This document shows, piece by piece, positions 13,701-25,289 of a stretch of DNA of 64,000 nt. This stretch comes from Knoxdaviesia capensis (taxonomy: Eukaryota > Ascomycota > Sordariomycetes > Microascales > Gondwanamycetaceae), in NCBI GenBank assembly GCA_001510575.1, contig LNGK01000007.1, positions 620,001-684,000 of the forward strand, written 5' to 3'. The notes beneath the pieces are model-generated. The model ran no database searches and was not told where the DNA came from. It was given only the letters and a program-made list of their open reading frames with translations. The first letter of the stretch is position 1, and every line of letters begins with the position of its first letter. The position numbers were made by a program, and so were the translations under genes.

Positions 13701-14402
13701 CGACTGGAAGAGTTTTTGAGGCGTCGCGCAAGACTCCAGAGAGTTGAAGAAGAGGTTCGACGTCGGATTGTGGTCGGGTTCTTTGATACACTGTAAGGCG
13801 TTCCTCTCTTTCCTTTTTTTTTGGGGGGTTTCTTGTATCATGAACTAACAGACTTGTCTACCACTTTCAGATATTGGTCGCGACGCTTCAAACGGCATAT
13901 GATGATCAAGGATACTGGACGAATGGAGGGTGTCCCGCAGTTAGGAATTCCAGAGATTCTAGTGGCAGACGAGGACGATTCGAGCTCGGAGCCGATGATA
14001 ACTCCACTGCACACCCCATTCCAGTCTCCGTTCGCAACTCCTCGTCCATCCGGGTCCACTTCCGGGCTTTCACCTGATTTCCCTCAGCATCACCGGAGAA
14101 CCTGGAACGGCGGGGGTAGCAGCGAAGAGACTCTGCAAGATCACCAGCATCAGCACCCACTCAGCATGCCACGAGCTAGTGCCCATGCGCCAACGACACG
14201 ACTTTCATTCAACTTCGAAGTCCAAGAACCTGGAGAGAGGTCACATAGGGAGATTAGTGGCCAAGATGACTTGGGACTGGGCCGTGGACCTAGCGCTACC
14301 ACTCCAACTACAGTCAGAGAAATGCTTGATGATTCGGTTTGGCTTGAGAGCATTCGGCGTAGTGCTACAATCCGCCGGTCTGATATGGGATCATACAGAT
14401 GA
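7716..14402 (+). CDS. CCH1: Voltage-gated calcium channel alpha-1-like subunit Cch1
   Basis: Pore subunit of the fungal plasma-membrane high-affinity Ca2+ uptake system, which works with Mid1 and feeds calcineurin signalling. Exons are 7716-9359, 9457-11838, 11928-13792 and 13871-14402, giving 2140 residues. The N-terminal ~330 residues are disordered, Ser/Pro-rich, with a short Gln tract. Four 6-TM repeats follow. Pore residues at the selectivity position read Asn687 (repeat I, SANTFSD), Glu950 (SSEDW), Glu1427 (SQEGW) and Glu1716 (CGEGW). S4 segments show spaced Arg, e.g. LSCLRILRLLAL and FKALRALRLLN. An EF-hand-like loop (DPAGTGFITREAF) lies near residue 1805, and a Ser/Pro-rich tail ends the protein. 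All joins keep frame, with GTAAGT-type donors. Four-repeat NALCN-type channels are the alternative family, but fungi have only the Cch1 branch. Assignment firm. Confidence 0.95.
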
Positions 14403-17400
14403 AATAAGTGCACACAACTACCTGTCTTTCAACGATTTCTCCCTTCGCAGATTTTCTTTCTGCATCATTAATACATAGCCTGTCTGTCTTTCTTTCTTTC
14501 TTCTTCTTTTTTTTCTCCCTCTGTTCTCGTTCTTGTTCTTTTCCTTTTTTTTCCCCTCCTTCGGCATTGGGGCACGTTCGGAGTGGCGGTTATATATCGG
14601 CGCATGGGGATGATGGATGATCTTACTTAGATATTTATAAATAGGATTCTTCAATTTATGGCATTGACAATGGCTTGAGCTGTCGCTTTTTTTTTTTCGT
14701 TTACTTGCTCGTACAGTACATATACTTTGACAGCAGATACTTGAGTGGCATTCTGATATCTGGTGACGGCTCTGTGGCTTCGAAACAAGTGAGTGTTCTA
14801 GAAGGAATTAAGCCATGGAAAGGAATCTTGGCAAGTTGCAAAAAAAAATGCATTGTTCAGGTTTGTTCGGTGTCTCAGATCATACCTGCCAGGTGAGCAC
14901 CCAGCGCACTCACTCATTCCATTTGTGCTGGTAGCTTCTTAAGTATATCAGTCCCCAACAATTATGTACATCATATCTTTTAAGAATATAATATATATCA
15001 AAAACAAGAAGGAGAAAAGGGATATTACGACCGGGAGCACACAGTTTTCCCGAAACAGTTCTTCCATTCCCTATGAGGCGGACATCATGGCGCTTATAAA
15101 TATATTGATACTTCCAGGACGAAGACTTCATTTCTTTCACTGACGCTAGATGTGGCAGGAAAGAAAATGATACAGTACTGTACTTACTGTACTTACTGTA
15201 CACAGTTTTGCTGCTGTGAGGGTGAGTATCGTGGTTTTAGAATCTCATCTTCATATAGTTTCATACAGGGATGAGGGTGATCACATTCCCACTTGTCTCA
15301 GGACGTGCTTATCCATTATCACCTTGGGCTTTTCATTTCTCCTGCCAAGGGCTGTCCAGGAGACCGACCGGCACACGTAGTCAAAGAGGAAGAAAAATAT
15401 ATGACAGGGACAGTCGGTTGCGCTTGTAGGCGACAGTCAAGATTGTCCCTCCGTCGTCGTGAGAGTCGAGATGTCTGGTCTGGCATGTCAGTACTGTACT
15501 GTACTACAATTTTCTCGAGATCGCGATAAATGTCCAGGTACCGTACGTATGCAGAGTTCCACCGCAATCTACTCCGTAGAGCCTCGATTCGCACCCGTAA
15601 ACATTTCACGTACCCAAACGTACTATATAGTATTGCATGAGTTGTACGGTACGTACGTACTATATATAGTATGTACAATACTGACCTGTATCTGTACTGT
15701 AGTATTTGCTCGTAACTCTGTAGCTGTAGCGGCGCTGCCCCTGTATCAAAGAGGCCTTCGTCTTACTTGTTTCTTTTTCTTCTCCTTTGCCTTTTCCTTT
15801 TTTCTCTCACATTTCAATCTGAAGTTCAACCCTGTCAATTTTCACCACGCTGAAACCGAGGCTAGCGGTCTAGCACTGGTTCAGGGACGTGACAGAATAT
15901 GGGGCCGTGCATGGGACAAGAGGCCTGCAGGCGGTGGACGTTCATTTCTTGTTGTTCCTTGTTACGGAGTTGCAGGAGTACTGTACAGTACAGCAAGCAT
16001 CACGACTATGAAGTATTCCCGTCTCTCCCCCTGTGTCAACCTAGGAATCATGTGCTGATATCCCTCCCAAAGTGTCCACTGGCTCTGTCTGGTGTAGCAT
16101 CATCGTATGCAAGTAAAATAAAAGGAAACATCTCCCGCTTGGACTCTTGCTTTCTACCAGGGCTCATGTCATCTGGTTTCGCCATCCAAACTCCCTCTGC
16201 CACAGCTTTCTGGCCCGGTTATGGTTGACCAGTTTGTTCGTAATCCCAAGGACCTATAAGTACACACAAATTCATATCACTGAACTCCACGGTTCCCTTC
16301 GCATAGCCCGATGTTTCTCGAATATGGAGGCATTGTGAGACTAAGACCAGCACACAGCTTTAAGAAGATCAGATTGCACCCAAACCGCTACAGTATTTAC
16401 ACTACTACATACAGAGCTTATATGCAGTACTTATAACATCCATCATACTCCCTATGAGTATGTGTGAATGGAGTATGTCCAGTTCACCCCGTAATACCGC
16501 AGGTTTGATACAGATTCGTCGCCTGAGTCCAGAATAGTCTTCGACATGGCCCCTCGCTCCCAAGAAGAAGAAGAAGAAAAAGAAAAACCTGAAGCACCAG
16601 CTTGGAGGGGTTGAATGTGATGATGCTGTTAAAACTACTTATGTGCAGCACATAACACTATATATACAGTACATACAGTTTATCTACAACCATAAATCTC
16701 TGGCTCAGGGGGGAGACCATCGCTCAACAACAACCATCCGTAACCCTGCCAAGGGGGTGGGGATGATGCCCCGGAATTTCATGCTTGATGTTCTGTATCT
16801 GGTTGCAGCAAAAAAAGAAAATGTTACAGAGTCAGCCCAGAATCGGGTCTTTCAAGCTCAGACTCAGGAGAACGGACTATCCATATTTGTTCGATATGTT
16901 TTACCACCACTAGGGGGCTACAAATGTGATGGATCTCTGATTTTCCTATATATCTCGGAGTAACGGGGTTTTCGATAAAACGAGCCAAGTCCTCCGTTCT
17001 TCGTTCCGTTCCTTTTTTCTTTTTTCTCTTCTTTTTACTCCAGACCTTTCCGTTCTTCACCCGGTTTGGTTTCTCAGTGACCGTCTCTCAAGCGGTTCTT
17101 TTTTTTGGATTTCACCTTCACTTCTTTTTGCTATTCTATATTCATTTGCTTTGTTCCTGTTGATCAGTTTTTTCACTTTTTTTCTTCTTTTTTTTTTCTT
17201 GGTTGATCCGAACTTTTTTTTTCTCTGATTTTTTCCTCAAAAATTTCACCAATCCTTTGACACCACTCTCCCTCAAACCCTCATACCCGTCAACAACCAC
17301 TTTGCTTCGTTCTAATCTCAGAAGTCTTCGCTGTCCAACGATATATCACGAGTCGTCCCTTCACTGTCTGGCTGGCTCCTCTCCGTCTAAACCAAGAACG

Positions 17401-17480
17401 TCTTGTCAAAACACACAAACACCTGGAAGCTTCTCGCTACAGACACAAACATCCCCATCCTCACACATACTACCGCCAAG
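14403..17480. other. 3.1-kb gene-poor intergenic region rich in TACTGTAC words
   Basis: Begins with the Cch1 3' UTR. It then holds many copies of TACTGTAC/GTACAGTA, including a 9-bp tandem at 15176-15201, and palindromic GTAC/TATA strings around 15640-15710. It ends in long pyrimidine tracts at about 17000-17250 that look like the promoter and leader of the small gene downstream. A 199-codon frame at 15459-16058 has no domain or coding-like composition, and I do not call it. Confidence 0.55.
15176..15201. repeat. 9-bp tandem repeat TACTGTACT, 2.9 copies
   Basis: Three perfect, directly adjacent copies of TACTGTACT (the last truncated by one base). The unit contains the same 8-base word that is scattered through the surrounding 2 kb. 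Confidence 0.95.
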
Positions 17481-17777
17481 ATGCATTCGTCACGATTCAG
17501 CATGATCAAGAGCCGCATCTCGCCCTCTCTCATCCTGCGCACCAGCTTCCGGAACCGCTCGGCTTCTGAGTCGTCCACTCTCAGTGCAACCAGTACCATG
17601 AGCTACGCTTCAAGCACCGCGTCGTCGCCTGTTAGCACCATCAACAGCGTCATTGTCCGTCAGCCGTCAATCATCAATCTGGAGGAGGAGCGGAAGAGTT
17701 TCCCCTCGGAGCTGTCCATTCTTGAGCCTCGTCCCATTGTCTACTGGGGAAGCATGGAGGACCGCATGCGGTTTTGA
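17481..17777 (+). CDS. Small basic/Ser-rich protein of unknown function (98 aa)
   Basis: Single exon. The ATG at 17481 follows an A/C-rich leader (GCCAAG before ATG), which suits fungal initiation. The N-terminal half is rich in Ser, Arg and Thr with no charged acidic residues (SRFSMIKSRISPSLILRTSF). The C-terminal half is quite different: acidic and hydrophobic, ending in EPRPIVYWGSMEDRMRF. That compact C-terminal block looks like a conserved motif in small Eurotiales proteins, but I cannot name a family. There is no signal peptide or membrane segment. Codons are C-ending and coding-like, unlike the flanks. Long T/C tracts before it suggest strong expression. It stands alone, 780 bases from the 3' end of the uL2m gene. 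Confidence 0.7.
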   Translation: MHSSRFSMIKSRISPSLILRTSFRNRSASESSTLSATSTMSYASSTASSPVSTINSVIVRQPSIINLEEERKSFPSELSILEPRPIVYWGSMEDRMRF

Positions 17778-18559
17778 GACAGCCACCTGCCTCTGACTCT
17801 TGATTTTCAATTATGTCTGGACAAGAGGTTCTCGCTTAGGTGTCAATTTTTCTTTTCATGGTTTTAACTTTGAATTATCTTCCCTTCTTTTTAATATTCC
17901 GGAGCATGGCTTACCGGCTGGTTTCCTTCTTCTTTCCTTATCTTCTTCTTGACACTTTGCTTCTTTTCTTCTTCGACTTCTTCTTTTTTTTTTCTTGATA
18001 TCAATTTTTTTTCTTACGCGAGTTCGGCGTTGAAGCAGGTTTCGAACAGCTGTATTGCTTAACGTTTATATGTTGGGATGGATTTATCTGACATGTTGGA
18101 ATCACTGTTTGTCAATGGTGTTTATCGTGAATAGGGCATATCTAGTGGAGATGAATGCTTCCTTTTCTTAGTATATGAGTAGGTATTTAGTTAACCGGCG
18201 GGTTGGTTTCTGGTAGTCCCCCTTTTAGAGGGGTTGGATACATGCAATTTCCCTGTCCACATGCCTGAGAAAACAAAAGGAAGCCGAGTGGGTTAAGATG
18301 TGAGTGACCGCGCACATGTTAGCTAAATCTATAAAAGTCCAAGCATATCGTAATTGAATGCGAGTTGCGCCATGGTGAGCTCAGTAGAATGGACATCCAG
18401 GGTGGGTCTTGGACCTGATCAGCTTAGGATGTCTAGTGTAAGGTCATGAACCGATAACCATACGATCAAGGTGATTTTTGATGAAAAGTACACGAAAACT
18501 ACAACAAAGACGGAAAAGTAGCACCAACAGATATATTCATACAGCTCCTGCCCGCCCGG
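17778..18559. other. Convergent 3' intergenic region
   Basis: 782 T-rich bases between the small gene and the 3' end of the uL2m gene, with pyrimidine runs at 17920-18010. It contains both 3' UTRs. No gene seen. Confidence 0.6.
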
Positions 18560-19902
18560 TTAATTCCTCGCGGTCTTGTCCCTGCGTTTGCCCATATTCC
18601 GGACTCTAGGAATAACCACCCACTTGTTCGTGTTGCGCTTCCGGCGAGTCTTGTATCCACCTTTGGCCTGCAGAATGGTTAGAACGGAGCTATGAAGATA
18701 GCCGGATGGAGGCTCAAAGTGGCAGGCAAACTTACAGGTGTTCCCCAAGGGCTGACGGGAATGCGGTTACTCTTCGACTTTCCTCGACCACCACCGTGAG
18801 GGTGATCAACTAAACGAGACAAGAAAGAAAGGGTCAGTAAATAGGTAAACCAGGCAGGAAGCTCCACGTTTCCCAAGGGAAATTCTTGGGGAGGGAAATG
18901 AGATAATAGGAGTCGGGTCTTACCTCTGTTCATGGCCACACCACGAACTGTCGGGCGGATATTCAGCCAGCGACTACGGCCCGCCTTTCCAAGTTGACGG
19001 TAATGGTGGTGAGGGTTGCTAGCAACTCCAATTGTTGCACAAGCGTCCTTGCTGACCTTTCGGATCTCGCCGCTCTGCAACTGCACAGTTACATATTTGC
19101 CAGTCATGACCTTGACTTCGTCACCCTTTGATTCTTCTTCCTTCGACATGATTGTTGCGTATGTTCCAGCACTCCGGCAAAACACCGCGGGTCCTTTTGA
19201 CTGAGAGCCCACATTAAACACGACAGTTCCAACGGGTATCATATGGACGGGGAGACAGTTGCCGCGGATAGTTGTCTTGGACGCCAGAATACCAGGATCA
19301 ATGACACCACCCATGCTATCGAGAAGGTCTTGCGGGATACCCGACCGATAGCTCTGGACTGTATCACCCATTCTCGTGCCTTCGGGGGCAACAATGTAGC
19401 TCTTGCGGCCGGTGGCTAGTTCGGTGATAAGAGCAATATGAGCACTCCGGCCCGGATCGTACTCGATGCGATCAACCAGATGCGGGCCAGGCCTCCACCG
19501 CTCGAAATCAACCATGCGGATTCTTCGCTTAACACCACCTCCTCTATGTCTCACGGTGACACGGCCTGTCACATTGCGTCCACCTTTGCCGTGGCCCTTC
19601 TTGGGAAACGTCAAGGGGAGAAACGCTCGGCCTTTCCATAGATGGTCATTGACGGGACGCTTCAAGTGGCGGACACCGGGAGTTCGAGGCTTATAGGTTC
19701 GAATGATCGAGTCACTGCTTTTAGAGCCGCGAGACGGGGAAAATATCGTAGATGCGCCTTGCTGAGCAGTAGCTGATAGAATTGGCTCCCTGGCATCGGC
19801 CTTTGAAGCGAACTGCCGGGCAACTGTGACGGAAACCGACGGAATCAGGCCCAGGCCCCGCCTTTGCGTGGCGGTGGAACGGAGAAGTATCGAACGTATC
19901 AT
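18560..19902 (-). CDS. RML2: Mitochondrial large-subunit ribosomal protein uL2m
   Basis: Core protein of the mitochondrial large ribosomal subunit, needed for the peptidyl-transferase centre. Exons on the minus strand are 19902-18924, 18809-18736 and 18667-18560; 386 residues. The first ~40 residues are Arg/Ser/Ala-rich and non-acidic, as expected for a mitochondrial presequence. Family landmarks are GHGKGGRNVTGRVTVRHRGG, KRRIRMVDF, GNCLPVHMIPVGTVVFN, VRGVAMN and VDHPHGGGRGKSKS, ending with a basic KTRRKRNTNKW tail. ATG at 19902 is the first true ATG in frame; TTG lies two codons upstream. Intron 1 (114 nt) interrupts the invariant AMN-x-VDHPHGGG loop and is stop-free in frame, so an unspliced form would carry 38 extra residues there. 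It is divergent from the cyclin B gene. Confidence 0.95.
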
Positions 19903-22690
19903 TCTCAATGAGAGCTGGTTATTCTATGGTGTCTGAAAATAGTGATAATCTGGAAGGATGAGGCAAGATGACCTCGTAAGTCAGTACGTCGCAATCATGT
20001 GAGAAGCTGAACATCGCAAACGCAAGGATAGGGGCATATATACAATGGCAACGAGGAAAGCAGCAACGTCCGATGGTGTGTCTATCACACCAGTCCGGAA
20101 CACAGAACTTCCCAAACCGAATGAGATCAATCACCTCATTAGAAAAAGCAAGAAGAAAAAACGGACAAATAGTTTTCAGTCCGGACACCAGATTCATCAA
20201 CCAGCCAACTCATTGGATCCAATGGAAGAAAAAAAAATCATCACGAAACAACGTACGTCTAGATTACCAGGCCCACCTGCTGACATACACACTACTGATT
20301 CATCGCAATGAGCCGCGCTAGGCCCGATCCAGCGACTCAAAATCAACGTGTCTGGGCCGCTTGTTACATAATCCAGTTTTTGGCATGGTGCACACGCGAT
20401 TGGGAGCTCCAGGGGGTCCAGCCAATCATAATGCCGTTGCCCTGCGGTTGCCACTGTTGACTTTCACGCGCGTCTGTGCCTAGCTCCATTAAAAGAGCAT
20501 TTAGTATTTACTGGTAAGAAACCGGGGTACTACTTGCGTTTGGACAGATCCCATCGCCCATGGATTTGGCCCAATACTAGGTTTTTTTTTCCCAGCAATT
20601 GCTACTTGCTTGTTGGTATCAATGGTAGGTAAGCGAGAATGAGAAGCCCGTTCTGTACCCGACGTACATGCATGAACGGGCTTATATGTAGCTACCTACA
20701 TAAGTAAGTATATGTGCATACACCTATATCTCGTATGTACATTGTACATACAATGTGTTCAACTCGTCTAAGAAGGTACTCGTACATCCATACGTTTGTT
20801 CATAGAGTACAGTACCTACTGTCATAGGTGGTATGTGAACATGTCCTGTACATACACGGAGTGCCGTATGTACGAGTACATGCTTGCTATGTGGTAGCTC
20901 ACTGGTGAGAGGAGGTTAGACACGGGTATTTCCTGGTTTCGCGTCTAAATCCCTACTCCGCGCACCTGTATGTCATTGGCTGGCCGTTTCCTTGCTTGCT
21001 TGGATCAAATGTTTACACGCATCAAGGGAAAAGAAATTCGAAGAAAGAAAGAATTAGACGTGTAAATCATCATGTTCAACACATTTCACCCTCCTATGTA
21101 ATTTACTATCCCTGAGAACTTCTCTCGTTGCCACCACTCAGAGAAAGGATACTCTAGAGTTGCTCTAAGTGAGAGTGAGCAGGCAATGTATCTAAGCTTG
21201 CACAAACTACAGTATATGGACATGTCTATAGAGGTAATCTACTAAACAGTTAGTGGTCCTATGTAATAATGAGTGCACATACTTAGTATATGTGTTCATG
21301 TTCATACGATAGACATATGTGCTATGAAGATGTTCAAATAGCCTCTCTTTCTTATGGGGACACAAGTGTAAGATCACGGGAGGTGTTTATACTTGCATAC
21401 ATAGACAGACTTGTTGAATCTTACTGCCCTACATAGAGTAATTTCAGCTAAATCAAAGTTAAGAAAGGAACCCAGGTCTGAGTAGAAGAATATCCTTTAA
21501 GAGTTAAAATGTCTGTCTAAAATAGAAGATAAGCCATCTTAAGGAGCATAATAGGTTTGAGAGCTACAGAAAAACCAGGTGTACAAGGCTTGCATACTGG
21601 GGCCTTCCACTAAAACGGGTCCAGTCACGTATAAAGACTTCTTGACTGGAAAAAACATCCCCAGACCGCCGCGGTACAAAGGTACTTCCTTCACCTACCT
21701 GCACCAAAACACGTCTTCTCCACGCCTTCTGTTACCCTGCCACGCCAAACACCATCTTCAAAAACCAACGCCTCCTCTCTTTTACATCACGAACGTTTCT
21801 CCCACTTTCAACTCAACCTCACTTACCTCCTATCGTTGCGTTTATTTTTTTCCCCTTCTGCCCTATTGCTCTTTTTGCAGTGGATTCTCTTTTTTGTTAT
21901 TCTTGCATTCTCCTCTGCTCCTCTTTTTTTTTTCTTCCTCCTCCAACCTTTTTTTTTTCCTCCTTTCCGACTTCTTCTCCAACCCTTTTTTTTTCCATCA
22001 CCTACACTCCTCCACACATCACGACTTCCTTTTCCCGACGATACCTTTTCCGGTCGAATGCAATACTTCCTTCTCGTGACTTTCTAATCAGATTCGTCTT
22101 TTTTTAGAACAGTCGTGTCTTGGTAGTCAAGTTCGAAATCGACCCGGCAACATCTTCCGTAGTCTTCACGCAACTTTGTCCGCATCGCGAAAGTTTCTCC
22201 CCGACCTCCGCAGCCTCATCTCCAATATTCCTAATAACAACACCTAATAATCCAACAACCGAACTGTCACTTGAATCGTATTCCTCCGATCATCTCAATT
22301 GGGTCGACCCAATTTGTGTTTCTTGCCAGCCGCGCACTTCACAACAACAGAGGTATGTTTATTTTTTGGGGGGGTGGTTAAATTCACCACAATTTTTGCT
22401 GTTGTTTTTTTTCTCTTGGAGTTTTTTCCAGCTATTGTTTTTTCTTGCATGTTTTCAACTTCATCCAACTTCCCTTCTTCCTTTTCTTCCTTTTCAAGTT
22501 TTCAAACCTTTCAACTCCCTCACCTTTCCTTGTTTTCCAACCTCCCTCCCTCTGTCCTCTCCCCGCCCCACAATACTAAATTGCTTCTTTTGTTTCTAGG
22601 TTCACCTTCAAACACATTGTGTTTTTTTCCCTTCGAAACTCTCACCACGAACAACAACCCTCCCTCACCTCCCCTCCACAGAAATTTTCC
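19903..22690. promoter_or_regulatory. Long divergent promoter region (uL2m / cyclin B)
   Basis: 2.8 kb without a supportable gene. The uL2m promoter should lie in the first few hundred bases. From about 20640 to 21350 the sequence is rich in TA, GTAC and ATGTAC words. From about 21700 it becomes a C/T-rich leader of the cyclin gene, with a likely 5' UTR intron at 22353-22599. A 166-codon frame at 21579-22079 is made of pyrimidine-tract codons and is not called. Confidence 0.55.
22353..22599 (+). other. Probable 5' UTR intron of the cyclin B gene
   Basis: A strong donor (AG|GTATGT) at 22353 and a pyrimidine tract ending TTTCTAG at 22599 bracket 247 T-rich bases, about 90 bases before the ATG at 22691. 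The position and signals fit an untranslated-leader intron. RNA data would be needed to confirm it. Confidence 0.5.
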
Positions 22691-24411
22691 ATGATGCCTG
22701 CTGTAAGTTAAATTGACTAGAACTATTATAGATTATCTCAAGTCGGTGATAAATGAGTTTTTGGAATCTAACTTGGTAAATTTTTTTTTTATAGGGACGT
22801 GTTGCTCGGGCTCGTCCCACCAACCAGGAGCATGACGAGAACGTCGCCACCACCCGTGTTACCCGGTCGAAGGGTGTCTCCGGTGCCGATGACCAGCCTA
22901 CCAAGGCTGTCCAGGGAAAGCGGCCCGCCACTCAGGCCAACACTCAGGCTCAGAGAAAGCGTCCCGTTCTCAATGATATGAGCAATGTTACCAAGGGTGA
23001 CGGCCTTGAGACTGGTAAGGTCGGTGCCAAGGCTGGTGCGACCTCGAAGACTCATGCTCGCACCAACTCCACTCGATCCGTTGCTGTCACCAAGGACCTG
23101 AAGAAGGTTGTCGCCGACGGCAAGCGTTCGGCTGTCACCACTGGTACCGTTGGAGCTCAGAAGCGCAAGGCCGCGTCGGGTTCAGCTGCCGCGGTTGATC
23201 GCATTGATGACCTCGACCAGCCCTCGCGCAAGAAGGTTAACACTGGAGATATGTCTGTTCCCGCCGAGTCGAAGACTACTGCTACCGACGAGAACGCTAA
23301 GCCTATCACCGATGACACTCATGTCAAGGGCACGAAGCCCGCCCACGCCGTCGACAATGAGTTTGCTTATCCTCCCGGTGTTCGCCAGCTTGACGCCGAG
23401 GATATGGACGATCCTCTCATGGTTGCCGAGTACGCTAAGGAGATCTTCGCTTACCTCCACGAGATTGAGGTCAAGTCCATCCCCAACCCCGACTACATGA
23501 GCCACCAGGATGATCTCGAATGGAAGACCCGCGCTATCCTCGTTGATTGGCTCATCGAGGTCCACACCCGCTTCCATTTCGTTCCCGAGACCCTGTTCCT
23601 GTCGATCAACATCATCGATCGCTTCCTTTCGGAGAAGGTTGTCCAGCTTGACCGCCTGCAGCTTGTTGGCATTACTGCCATGTTCATTGCCTCGAAGTAT
23701 GAGGAGGTTATGTCTCCCCATGTGGCCAGCTTCCGCCACATTGCCGATGATGGTTTTTCGGAGAGCGAGATTCTCAGCGCCGAGCGCTTCATCCTTTCCA
23801 CCCTGAAGTACGACCTCAGCTATCCCAACCCCATGAATTTCCTTCGCCGCATTTCGAAGGCCGACAACTACGATATTCAGTCGCGCACTATCGGCAAGTA
23901 TCTCATGGAGATCAGCCTTCTTGATCACCGCCTCATGGGATACCGTCCCAGCCAGATTGGTGCTGCTTCCATGTATCTCTCGCGTCTTATTCTTGACCGC
24001 GGCGACTGGGTAAGTTTATGTCATCAATTTTCTTGGTGTTGTTGTGTGTCTCCATATTCTGCTTAGTGTTTACTAACATGTCTCTTCTTTTCTCCCATTT
24101 AGGACAAGACTCTTGAGTTCTACGCTGGATATTCTGAGGAAGAGGTTGAGCCGGTTGTCCAGATCATGGTCGACTATCTTGCCCGCCCGATCTCGCATGA
24201 GGCTTTCTTCAAGAAGTATGCTAGCAAGAAATTTCTCAAGTGTAAGTCATAACTGCTCAACTCGCCATGCTCTTGTCTTTCTGCGCAATATCAATTGACT
24301 CTGGCTTTCTTTTGGTTTATAGCTTCGATGATTGCTCGCCAGTGGGCCACCGCGAACGCCGGCATCTTCGGAGTCGAGGATGTTGATCTTGCTCTGGATC
24401 AGATCTCTTAA
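22691..24411 (+). CDS. nimE: G2/mitotic B-type cyclin (NimE-like)
   Basis: Regulatory subunit of the mitotic Cdc2/NimX kinase; drives entry into mitosis in the nucleus. Exons are 22691-22702 (only four codons), 22795-24009, 24103-24241 and 24323-24411; 484 residues. A destruction box RPVLNDMSN lies at residues 60-68, for APC/C-dependent degradation. A long Lys/Thr/Ala-rich linker follows. The two cyclin boxes span roughly 205-450 (TRAILVDWLIEVHTRF, then FLSEKVVQLDRLQLVGITA, IASKYEEV, FILSTLKYDLSYPNP). The ATG at 22691 was chosen because its 12-nt exon splices in frame (GCT|GTAAGT ... ATAG|GGA) to the long second exon; a second ATG follows immediately. Codons are strongly C-biased, as in highly expressed genes. 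The leader is unusually long and pyrimidine-rich. Confidence 0.95.
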
Positions 24412-25251
24412 ATATGTCACTTGCGACCACCGCACTGCTCTGTGTTCATAGCACAGTATACAATTACATATTGTTAGCAGGTGAGGTATACAGTGGTGTA
24501 TTTTTTAGAGATGGTTTACCGGTTACTGGAGTCTTTGCTTTTTTGTCTTTGCTTGGGAACGGACAAATGGGATGGGGTTTTTTTTCGTTTTATTTTTTTA
24601 GCACAGGACCTTCCTGTGAATGAGGCGTGCAAGGCCATGATATTTCGGTAGTTCTGCCCTTTCAGTTTTTCTTTTTCGTTCAACTTGGTACTTTTTTTCT
24701 CGCGTTTTTCCCCTGTTTTATCGGCTTGCGTTGGTTTCTTTTTTCTTTTTTTTTCTTTTTTTTCCTTTTTTTTTTCTTTTCCTTCTTTTTTCCCCTTCTT
24801 TCTCGTCCCCTCATGTCTATTTGCTATCTGGTTCTGGTTCTGCTGTTTTTTATTTCCTTGAGCATGAATTGTTATGACCCAGCACATACCGAGCTGTATC
24901 TTGGTAAGAGATATATAGTGCTCGATGGGTTGCGTAGTGCATTTAAAAACGTTGGAAAGGGTCATCGGCGTACGGGAATTCTTGATTTCATATTTTTCTT
25001 AACTGTTCGGATGTGTGTGACTGTGAAATCGCTCAAGCTTCCTTCTCTGCGTTCCATTCCGTCTTGGTTGACCTTCATGAAATCCGACCCGAACATTTAT
25101 TTATCAGCAATGGGGTGGACGTTTTCTCAGTTTCTTTGCTCTCATGCACCTGCTGGCCGTCTCTCGTGCTCTCTTGTGGCTTCTTAATGTACATGTACGA
25201 TAATGCGTTTATCAATTTCCACTTTTACTTGATTCATTCTCCGGTTATCCC

Positions 25252-25289
<38 letters not shown>

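Noticed and set aside
15176..15201. CRISPR-like or satellite array
   Set aside because: Only three 9-bp units with no spacers, in a eukaryotic genome. It is a short tandem repeat.
15459..16058. 199-codon open frame in the Cch1-small gene spacer
   Set aside because: It lies across the TACTGTAC-rich region and T/C tracts, and its sequence mirrors those repeats. No coding signature.
19696..19707. GGTTCGAAT word resembling a tRNA B box
   Set aside because: It lies in a uL2m coding exon with no matching A box or cloverleaf around it.
23182..23928. 248-codon antisense frame inside cyclin B
   Set aside because: Mirror of a C-biased coding exon; such long antisense frames are expected there.
24627..25187. 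186-codon frame downstream of cyclin B
   Set aside because: Mostly Phe/Leu/Ser from T-rich tracts in the 3' UTR region.
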